In this document: in pieces, positions 43,466 through 50,409 of the stretch
Layout of the letters: every line of letters begins with the position of its first letter
Position numbering within the stretch: the stretch's first letter is position 1
NCBI GenBank assembly: GCA_049194865.1
Contig: JBLZWL010000089.1
Coordinates: 62,001 to 126,000 of the forward strand
DNA from: Myxococcus terminator_A
GTDB lineage: Bacteria; Myxococcota; Myxococcia; Myxococcales; Myxococcaceae
Reading direction: 5' to 3'
DNA length: 64,000 nucleotides
Made by a program: the position numbers and the translations under genes
The notes under the pieces: model-generated
Databases searched by the model: none
What the model was told of the DNA's origin: nothing
What the model saw: the letters and a program-made list of their open reading frames with translations, nothing else

Positions 43466-45166
43466 CTAGAAACGGTCCGGGGCGGTGTTGCCGACCACTT
43501 CTTCCAGAGTGGTGAAGCCGTCCATCACCTTCTTGAGACCACTCATGCGAAGGCTGCTCATGCCCAGGCGGATGGCCTCCTGCTTGAGCTCCGCGGCGGA
43601 CCCGCCGTTGATGACCAGCTCCTTGAGGCCGTCCCAGAAGGGCATGACCTCGTAGATGGCCACGCGGCCCCGGTAGCCACGGTCATTGCAGTCGCGGCAG
43701 CCGACCTTCTCGTACACCGTGAAGGTGCCCATCTTGTCCGGGGGGATGCCGGCGTCGATGAGGGCCTGCTCGTCCACCTTGTCCGCCGGCTTCTTGCAAG
43801 CGGGGCACAGGCGGCGCGCCAGACGCTGGGCGAGGATGAGGTTGAGCGAGGCCGTCACGAGGAACGGCTCGATGCCCATGTTGAGCAGACGGCTCACCGT
43901 GCCAGGGGCGTCGTTGGTGTGCAGCGTGGAGAGCACCAGGTGGCCGGTGAGGGCGGCCTTGACGCCGATCTCCGCCGTCTCGAAGTCGCGGATCTCACCA
44001 ATCATGATGATGTCCGGGTCCTGGCGGAGGAACGAGCGCAGGCCCGCGGCGAAGTTCAGGCCGATGTCCTCATGCATCTGCACCTGGTTGATGCCGGCGA
44101 AGTTGAATTCGACCGGGTCCTCGGCGGTGCAGATGTTGGTGCCGACGTCGTTGAGGCTGGCGAGCGCCGAGTACAGCGTCGTCGTCTTGCCGGAGCCGGT
44201 GGGGCCCGTCACCAGCACCATGCCGTAGGGCCGGTCGATGGCTTCCTTGAACCAGGCCAGGGGCTCCGCGTCGAAGCCCAGCTTCGTCATGTCGAGCTGC
44301 AGGTTGCTCTTGTCGAGCAGACGCATCACGACCTTCTCGCCGAAGAGCGTGGGACACACGCTCACGCGGAAGTCCATCTCCTTGCCGCCGCCAATCTTGA
44401 TCTTGATGCGGCCGTCCTGCGGCAGGCGTCGCTCGGAGATGTCCAGCGAGGCCATGATCTTCAGACGGGAGGTAATCGCGTTGCGCAGCTTCATCGGCGG
44501 GCGCATCACCTCGTACATCACACCGTCGATGCGGAAACGGACCCGGAAGTCCTTCTCGTACGGTTCGATGTGGATATCGGACGCGCGCTTCTTGATGGCG
44601 TCCATGAGGATGAGGTTCACCAGCTTGACGACGGGCGCGTCATCCGCGGCCTTCGCCATCTCGTCGATGTTCTCCGTCTCCTCCTTCGCCAGCTCGATGT
44701 CGTCGTCGACGTCGCCGACGATCTCCTCCATCGAGGGGCCCTTCTCCGCGTAGTAGCGCTCAATCGCCTCGCGGATGGAGACCTCCGACGCCACCACCGT
44801 CTCGATGTTGTAGCCGGTGAGGAACTTCAGGTCGTCCACCGCGAAGATGTTGGACGGGTCGCACATGGCGACGATGAGCGACGGCCCGGCGCGGTTGACG
44901 GGAATCACCAGGTGCTTCTCGGCCACTTCCTTGGGCACGAGCTTGATGATGTCCGGGTCGACGTCGAAGTCCTTCAGGTTGATGGCCGGCACGCCGTACT
45001 GCTTGGAGAGGAAGTCAGTGAGCTTCGACTCCTCGATGGCGCCCGTCTTGATGAGCGCGGTGCCGATGCGCGTGCCGCTCTTCTGCTGCTCTTCCTGGGC
45101 CTTGCGCAGCTGCTGGACGGAGATGAGATTCTCGCGGACCAGCAGTTCACCCAATCGACCGGACAT
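43466..45166 (-). CDS. pilB: Type IV pilus extension ATPase PilB
   Basis: 566 residues. N-terminal MshEN/GspE-N domain (about 1-150), linker, N2 and RecA-like ATPase domains: Walker A TGPTGSGKTTT, Asp box TAEDPVEF, Walker B GEIRDFETAEI, and a tetracysteine zinc motif (CPAC ... CRDC, about 455-500). The zinc motif and extra N-domain separate PilB from PilT. The start MSGRLGELL at 45166 matches M. xanthus; upstream codons lie in the promoter region. First gene of pilBTCSR. Confidence 0.98.
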   Translation of the reverse strand: MSGRLGELLVRENLISVQQLRKAQEEQQKSGTRIGTALIKTGAIEESKLTDFLSKQYGVPAINLKDFDVDPDIIKLVPKEVAEKHLVIPVNRAGPSLIVAMCDPSNIFAVDDLKFLTGYNIETVVASEVSIREAIERYYAEKGPSMEEIVGDVDDDIELAKEETENIDEMAKAADDAPVVKLVNLILMDAIKKRASDIHIEPYEKDFRVRFRIDGVMYEVMRPPMKLRNAITSRLKIMASLDISERRLPQDGRIKIKIGGGKEMDFRVSVCPTLFGEKVVMRLLDKSNLQLDMTKLGFDAEPLAWFKEAIDRPYGMVLVTGPTGSGKTTTLYSALASLNDVGTNICTAEDPVEFNFAGINQVQMHEDIGLNFAAGLRSFLRQDPDIIMIGEIRDFETAEIGVKAALTGHLVLSTLHTNDAPGTVSRLLNMGIEPFLVTASLNLILAQRLARRLCPACKKPADKVDEQALIDAGIPPDKMGTFTVYEKVGCRDCNDRGYRGRVAIYEVMPFWDGLKELVINGGSAAELKQEAIRLGMSSLRMSGLKKVMDGFTTLEEVVGNTAPDRF

Positions 45167-45287
45167 TCGTGAAGCCTCTTCCTTTTGGCACAGGAGGATG
45201 AGACGGGCGGGGGCCCGCCTCGCTCTTGGGAGACAGGGGCGTTGCCTCGGGGCCCCACAGCACCTTTGGCACGGTTCCTGACAGCGA

Positions 45288-45316
45288 ATTAGAGGGGAGC
45301 CGCGCACATCCGTCAA
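45288..45316 (-). promoter_or_regulatory. Near-consensus sigma-70 promoter of pilBTCSR
   Basis: On the minus strand TTGACG (45316-45311), 17-base spacer, TCTAAT (45293-45288). Transcription would start near 45281, giving a leader of about 115 bases before the pilB ATG. Confidence 0.75.
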
Positions 45317-45378
45317 GGCACCCTCTGGGGGGCCCCGACTCGCCAACCCGTTGAACAATCACGGGAAAAGTGCGTGCG

Positions 45379-46308
45379 TCACTCCCCGGCCCGCGCAATC
45401 ACCGTGCGAGCAGCCTCCACATCGCGCTTGATCTGCCCGGTCAGCTCCGCCACGGAGCCGAAGCGCTGCTCGGGGCGCAGGCGCTCCAGGAACTGCACGC
45501 GCAGCTCCCGCCCATAGAGGTCCCCGGCGAAGTCCAGGAGGTGCGCCTCGATGGTGACCTCGGTGCCGCCGAAGGTGGGCTTGATGCCGATGTTGGTTGC
45601 CCCGCCGTGCCAGATGCCCACGCCCTCCCCGGCGAGGAAGCGCACGCGGATGGCATAGACCCCCGGAGCGGGCCGCAGCTCGTTCTGGGTGTCCACGTTG
45701 GCGGTGGGAAAGCCGATGGTCCTCCCCCGCCCCGCCCCCGGCACCACCATGCCGTCCAGATCGAACGGGCGGCCGAGCAGCCGGCACGCCGCGGACACCC
45801 GACCCTCCAGGATGTACTCGCGCACCCGCGAGGACGAGGCCACCACCCCGTCCACCGTGACGGGCGTCACCACGTGGACGCGGGCGCCTCGCCGGGACGC
45901 CGCCTCGCGCAGCGTCTCCACGTTGCCCGCACGCGCCGCGCCGTAGGTGAAGTCGCTGCCCACCACCACGTGCGACACGCCGAGCGCGTCGAGGAGCGTG
46001 GCCTCGAAGTCCGCGGGCCCCGTGCGCGCGTAGTCGCGCGAGAAGCCCTGCACCACCGTGGCCTCCAGCCCCAGGTCCGCGAGCAGCTCCAGGCGGCGGG
46101 GCAAGAGCGTAATCAGCTTGGGCGCCAGGTCCGGCTGGAGCACCTTGCCCGGGTGGGGGTTGAAGGTGAACGCCGCGGGGGAAGCGTGCTTGCGCGCCTC
46201 CGCGAAGAGGGCCTGGTGGCCCACGTGAACCCCGTCGAAGTTGCCCAGGGCGAGCGCCCGGCCGATCAGCGCCCGGCCCGCCTCCGCCACCGACTGGAAG
46301 ACCTTCAT
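45379..46308 (-). CDS. ribF: Bifunctional riboflavin kinase / FAD synthetase
   Basis: 309 residues. Makes FMN and FAD from riboflavin. N-terminal nucleotidyltransferase domain with ALGNFDGVHVGHQAL and SDFTYGAARAG; C-terminal riboflavin kinase domain with GRGRTIGFPTANV and LLDFAGDLYGRELRVQF. The GGGGGG ribosome site ends 3 bases before the ATG at 46308. Divergent from trmB (66 bases between). Follows pilB's promoter on the same strand, but the spacing argues for separate transcription. Confidence 0.97.
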   Translation of the reverse strand: MKVFQSVAEAGRALIGRALALGNFDGVHVGHQALFAEARKHASPAAFTFNPHPGKVLQPDLAPKLITLLPRRLELLADLGLEATVVQGFSRDYARTGPADFEATLLDALGVSHVVVGSDFTYGAARAGNVETLREAASRRGARVHVVTPVTVDGVVASSSRVREYILEGRVSAACRLLGRPFDLDGMVVPGAGRGRTIGFPTANVDTQNELRPAPGVYAIRVRFLAGEGVGIWHGGATNIGIKPTFGGTEVTIEAHLLDFAGDLYGRELRVQFLERLRPEQRFGSVAELTGQIKRDVEAARTVIARAGE

Positions 46309-46374
46309 GTCCCCCCTATACCAGTGTTTTTCCCTGGCCAGACCCCGCTTGCCCGTGGTTGGAGCGGCCTCCTC

Positions 46375-46995
46375 ATGCCACGCCCTCGCCTGCTGCCAGA
46401 CCCCGTCGGCCTCCACCTCATCGCCCAGGAGACTCCTCCGGACTGGGACGCCGAGTTCGGCTTCCCGGGCCCCCTGGAGCTCGAAATCGGCTCCGGCGCC
46501 GGAGGCCACGCGCTGGAGTACTGCCGCCGCAACCCCACCATCCGCTTCGTCGCCTTCGAGTGGCGCAAGAAGTACGCGCGCGACACCCAGGAGCGCGCCC
46601 AGAAGGCCGGGATGAAGAACCTGCGCGTCGTCGAATCCGACGCCCGCTTCGCCGTCCCCCGCATCTTCGCGGACGGCTCCCTCTCCGTCATCCACCTCCA
46701 GTTCCCCGACCCCTGGTGGAAGCGCGCCCACGCCAAGCGCGCCGTCGTGCAGCCTGACTTCGCCGCCCTCCTGCTCGCCAAGCTCGCCCCCGGCGGCCGC
46801 TTCGACATGCGCACCGACGTCGAGGACCGCGCCCACAACATGCTCTCCATCCTGGAATCCGTGGGTTTCCACAACCCCTTGGGTTCCGGTGTTTTCCACC
46901 CCTATGACCCGGAGGAAGTGCCCTCGACGCGTGAGCGGCGGTATCTCACCTCGGGAGAGCCGGTGTACCGGGCCCGGCTCGTCAAACCCGCCTGA
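46375..46995 (+). CDS. trmB: tRNA (guanine-N7-)-methyltransferase TrmB
   Basis: 206 residues. Methylates G46 of tRNAs. SAM motif LELEIGSGAGGHAL, then the family signature HLQFPDPWWKRAHAKR and FDMRTDVEDRA at the usual places. Slightly short at the N-terminus compared with E. coli. Start ATG 46375 gives MPRPRLLPDPVG. Confidence 0.93.
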   Translation: MPRPRLLPDPVGLHLIAQETPPDWDAEFGFPGPLELEIGSGAGGHALEYCRRNPTIRFVAFEWRKKYARDTQERAQKAGMKNLRVVESDARFAVPRIFADGSLSVIHLQFPDPWWKRAHAKRAVVQPDFAALLLAKLAPGGRFDMRTDVEDRAHNMLSILESVGFHNPLGSGVFHPYDPEEVPSTRERRYLTSGEPVYRARLVKPA

Positions 46996-47026
46996 GCCTC
47001 CAAAAGACAGGGACTTGCCCTACCCC

Positions 47027-47055
47027 TTGGCTTCCTGGAGAGGGCGGGAGACAAT
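47027..47055 (+). promoter_or_regulatory. Possible sigma-70 promoter for the diguanylate cyclase gene
   Basis: TTGGCT (47027-47032), 17-base spacer, GACAAT (47050-47055), 49 bases before the ATG. Four of six bases match in each box. Confidence 0.35.
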
Positions 47056-47103
47056 CAAAAGCATTCTGGCAGAGCGGGATGATTGCACTGGGGGCGCAAC
47101 CGC

Positions 47104-48147
47104 ATGGCGGAGGGTGACAGGAAGAGGACGCCGGAGGTAGCCCGGCGGACGGCGGCGGGCGGCGAGCTGAGCGGCCGGACGGTGCTCATCGTCGACGACG
47201 ACCCGGCGCACGTGGCGCATGTGCGCGAGGGGCTGGCGCCGCGGGGGTACGTCTTCAAGGAAGCCCATGACGGGACGCAGGCGCTGTCGGCCATTCGCGA
47301 GGCGAGGCCGGACCTCATCCTGATGGACGTGGAGATGCCGGGGCTGGGCGGCGTGGAGGTGTGCCGCATCATCAAGGCGAACTCCGGGGAGGAGGGCTTC
47401 GGCTTCATCCCGGTGATTCTGATGACGGCGCGGCAGGCGGCGGGAAAGGTGGAGGGGCTGGAGCTGGGGGCGGACGACTACCTGGTGAAGCCCTTCGACA
47501 TGCTGGAGCTGTCGGCGCGGGTGAAGTCGATGCTGCGGCTCAAGGCGCTCCAGGACGCGCTGGTGGAGAAGAACCGGGAGCTGGACAAGGCCAACAAGGA
47601 GCTGGCGCGGCGGCGCGAGGAGCTGCTCGCCCTCAGCCGCACGGACGCGCTCACGGGCCTGTTCAACCGGCGCTGCTTCGAGGAGCGGCTGACCGACGAG
47701 TTCGCGCGCTCGCGGCGCTACCAGTCACCGCTGTCGCTGGTGATGCTGGACATCGACCACTTCAAGCGCATCAACGACACCTTCGGCCACCCCTTCGGGG
47801 ACCAGGTGCTCAAGGCGGTGGCGCAGACGACGCGCTCGCGGCTGCGCGAGGTGGACGTGCTGGCGCGGTATGGCGGGGAGGAGTTCATTGCCCTATTGCC
47901 GGAGACGGGGACGGCGGATGCGCTCAAGGTGTGCGAGCGCGTGCGCGAGGCCATCGCCGGGCTGCGGGTGGAGCACGTGAGCGTGGACGGGAAGCGGCAG
48001 GAGGTGCGCCTGACGGCGTCGCTGGGCGTGGCCACGGTGCCCTCGGCGGACCTGGAGAGCTCTGAGGCGCTCTTGCGCGCGGCGGACGCGGGGCTGTACG
48101 CGGCCAAGGGAGCGGGGCGCAACCGTGTCCAGCAACACGTTCCGTGA
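47104..48147 (+). CDS. Response regulator with GGDEF diguanylate cyclase domain
   Basis: 347 residues. Receiver (about 25-150) with phospho-Asp in LILMDVEMPG and LVKPFDM; coiled-coil linker (about 155-185); GGDEF domain (about 186-345) with the active motif GGEEF and, five residues upstream, an RxxD inhibitory site (REVD). Predicted to make c-di-GMP under phosphorylation control with product feedback. The PilZ-like protein at the right edge could be a downstream target, but this is inference. ATG at 47104; no kinase adjacent. Confidence 0.95.
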   Translation: MAEGDRKRTPEVARRTAAGGELSGRTVLIVDDDPAHVAHVREGLAPRGYVFKEAHDGTQALSAIREARPDLILMDVEMPGLGGVEVCRIIKANSGEEGFGFIPVILMTARQAAGKVEGLELGADDYLVKPFDMLELSARVKSMLRLKALQDALVEKNRELDKANKELARRREELLALSRTDALTGLFNRRCFEERLTDEFARSRRYQSPLSLVMLDIDHFKRINDTFGHPFGDQVLKAVAQTTRSRLREVDVLARYGGEEFIALLPETGTADALKVCERVREAIAGLRVEHVSVDGKRQEVRLTASLGVATVPSADLESSEALLRAADAGLYAAKGAGRNRVQQHVP

Positions 48148-48202
48148 GGCTGACGCACCCAAGGCTTTCCCCCGGCGCCGCTTTGACCTAAACCCCACGT
48201 CC

Positions 48203-48619
48203 ATGCGCCTGACCGCGACGATGCCCTGGTTGCTGGCCCTGCTCCTGGTGGGCGTGGCCGGCTGCAACCAGCCCCGCTTCGGCACACCGCAAGATGCGTA
48301 TACGTCCTTCCACCGCCTGGTGAAGCGCGGCGAGTTGCGCGCGGCCTGGGGCGCCTTGTCCCAGCCCACCCAGGCGACCCTGACGAAGCGGGCCCAGGCG
48401 GTGAGTGACGCCTCCGGGGGCGCGGTGAAACCCGAGCCCATGGGCCTCTTCTTCGCGAATGTCCCCCCTCCTCCGGATGTTACGGAGGTCTCCCTGGTCC
48501 GGGAGGCGGGCGACGAGGCGACCGTGCTCGTTCGCTCGTCAGGCAGCACCCATGAGGTCCGGATGGTCCGGGAGCCGTCTGGGTGGAAAGTGGACCTCTC
48601 AGCCTCCCTCCAGCCTTGA
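48203..48619 (+). CDS. Small lipoprotein
   Basis: 138 residues. Lipoprotein signal MRLTATMPWLLALLLVGVAGC with Cys21. The mature part has helix-loop FGTPQDAYTSFHRLVKRGELRAAWGALS and a beta hairpin at the C-terminus, the DUF4878/NTF2-like pattern seen in small myxobacterial lipoproteins. I cannot name a function. 55 bases after the cyclase. Confidence 0.75.
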   Translation: MRLTATMPWLLALLLVGVAGCNQPRFGTPQDAYTSFHRLVKRGELRAAWGALSQPTQATLTKRAQAVSDASGGAVKPEPMGLFFANVPPPPDVTEVSLVREAGDEATVLVRSSGSTHEVRMVREPSGWKVDLSASLQP

Positions 48620-48662
48620 AGCCGGGCATGCCCGGGCTCCTCGCATCAGGTAACGTACGACT

Positions 48663-49865
48663 GTGAACGATCGGAAGACACGACGGGTGGTTCCCGCGGT
48701 CGAAGTCATCCGGCGGCCGGCCTCGACGCCCGGCAGCGCCGCCCAGACTCCGTCCCCTTCGGAATCCGCTCCTCCGGCGCCCACGCCGCGCCCCACGCCC
48801 ACGCCCCGGCCGTCCGCAGGCACGGCGCCCCCCACCCCGCCGGCCCCTCGGCCCGCGGGAGTGAATCCCACGCCTCGCCCCGCCGCCCCTGCGGCGACGG
48901 CGCCGGCGACCCCTTCGGCTCCCCTGCCCGCGCCCCGGCCCGCCGGCGTGGCGCCCGCTCCCTCGCCGCGTCCGGCGGGGGTGACGCCCGGCGCCCGCCC
49001 GATGGCACCGCGAGCGCCCGGAGGCCCCGGTGCACCCGGTGCGCGTCCGGGAGGCTTCGGCGGACGGCCCGGAGGCTTCCGCTCTTCCACGCCGCGGCCT
49101 CCGCCCACGCCCGAGCAGATCCTCGCGCTGGCGCAGCGCGAGCACGTGCCCGCGCGCATCGCCAAGGGTGAGCTGGAAGGGAAGATGAAGGCCCGCATCT
49201 GGCGCAAGCTGCACGCCGAGGAGGCGAAGCGCTTCGACCAGGTCTACGAGCTGATGGGCCAGACGCCGGACCTGTCGCTGGGGGACGCCTTTGGCGTGCT
49301 CCAGAGCGGCATGACGGTGGCGGAGTTCATGGCGCGCAAGGAGCGCACCCAGCGCAAGGCGGCCATCAAGCAGGCGCGCGGCGAGGTCGACAACGCCGTG
49401 GTGGCGGAGCTGCTCGGCGGCCTCATCTCCGGCAAGGTGGAGGTGTCCGTCGTCCTGGCGGAGCGCTCGCTGCTGGACACGCTCGTCGCCGAGGAGCCCA
49501 TCGCCTTCACGCTGGAGCGCACCGGGCGGCTGGAGAAGCTGCAGGTGGTGCTGCTGGCGCGTCGCGCCGAATGGGAGCGGCTGCTGCCGAGCCTGGAGCG
49601 CGACGCCAAGCTGACGCAGAAGCCGTCCACGGTGGCGCGTCAGCCGGACAAGCGTCCGTACTCGGACCCGCGCGCCTTCCTGGACCACCTGGGCGACACG
49701 GTGAAGCTGGTGCTGCGCAACGGCATCACCCTCCAGCTCCCGCTGATGCACGTGGGCCGGTTCGACCTGCTGCTGGGTGAGCCGGGGCACGAGGTGTTCG
49801 TCCCGCTCCACGCCCTGCTCAGGTTCGAGCCAGGTCCTTCGAGCGCTCCCGCCGACGAGGCCTGA
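48663..49865 (+). CDS. Proline-rich protein with C-terminal Hfq/Sm-like motif, unknown function
   Basis: 400 residues, GTG start. Residues 1-140 are low-complexity Pro/Ala/Gly/Arg and probably disordered. Residues 147-325 are helical and charged. Residues about 345-390 match the Sm1/Sm2 pattern of Hfq: beta-strand VKLVLRNGI, NGI-x-LQ, then F-x-LLL, then VFVPLHALLRFEP aligned with the Hfq VYKHAISTVVP strand. A weaker similar motif (LLDTLVAEEPIAFTLERTG, about residue 275) may be a second copy. I infer an RNA-binding or Sm-fold scaffold; this needs fold prediction. Neighbours (lipoprotein and cupredoxin genes) give no clue. Confidence 0.7.
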   Translation: MNDRKTRRVVPAVEVIRRPASTPGSAAQTPSPSESAPPAPTPRPTPTPRPSAGTAPPTPPAPRPAGVNPTPRPAAPAATAPATPSAPLPAPRPAGVAPAPSPRPAGVTPGARPMAPRAPGGPGAPGARPGGFGGRPGGFRSSTPRPPPTPEQILALAQREHVPARIAKGELEGKMKARIWRKLHAEEAKRFDQVYELMGQTPDLSLGDAFGVLQSGMTVAEFMARKERTQRKAAIKQARGEVDNAVVAELLGGLISGKVEVSVVLAERSLLDTLVAEEPIAFTLERTGRLEKLQVVLLARRAEWERLLPSLERDAKLTQKPSTVARQPDKRPYSDPRAFLDHLGDTVKLVLRNGITLQLPLMHVGRFDLLLGEPGHEVFVPLHALLRFEPGPSSAPADEA

Positions 49866-49930
49866 GGGCCCTGTCGCCGGGGGCGCCGCCCCTTCACCTT
49901 CGCCAGTCCTTCGTTCGCTCGAGGCACCCC

Positions 49931-50353
49931 ATGCGCCCCTTCGTCTCCCGCATCATCAAGCCCTGGCTCGCGCTCGCCGCGACGGCCGCCATGGTGGGCG
50001 CCACGCAGCAGGGGTGCACCAAGGACGCGCCCGCCGCAGCCGAGACTCCCGCCGCGCCCACCGTCCCCGAGAAGCGGGAGAACGGCGTGCGCGTGGTGGA
50101 GCTGACGGTGACGGAGAAGGGCTACGAGCCCAGCCCCGTGACGCTGAAGAAGGGCGAGCCGGTGAAGCTGGTGGTGACGCGCAAGACGGACCAGACGTGC
50201 GCCACCGAAGTCGTGATGGACGGCTACGACATCAACACGCCGCTGCCGCTCAACCAGCCGGTGGACATCTCCTTCACACCCAAGGAGTCCGGAAAGCTCG
50301 TCTACGGGTGTGCCATGGGGAAGATGATTTCCGGCGTTTTCCTGGTGGACTGA
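49931..50353 (+). CDS. Cupredoxin-domain lipoprotein
   Basis: 140 residues. Signal with a lipobox-like GCT (Cys29 in QQGCTKDA), disordered linker, then a cupredoxin-1 domain (about 55-140): VELTVTEKGYEPSPVTLKKGEPVKL, CATEVVMDGYDI and YGCAMGKMISG. Possible metal ligands are Cys94 and the CxMxxM triad; no histidine ligand is seen, which differs from plastocyanin-type sites. Probably a membrane-anchored periplasmic or outer-surface copper protein. Stand-alone gene, 65 bases after the preceding CDS. Confidence 0.82.
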   Translation: MRPFVSRIIKPWLALAATAAMVGATQQGCTKDAPAAAETPAAPTVPEKRENGVRVVELTVTEKGYEPSPVTLKKGEPVKLVVTRKTDQTCATEVVMDGYDINTPLPLNQPVDISFTPKESGKLVYGCAMGKMISGVFLVD

Positions 50354-50409
50354 AGACGTAGGTCGAAATCTGGGCACCGCGCCGGGAAGAGTTAGTCTCC
50401 CGGCCCTGC

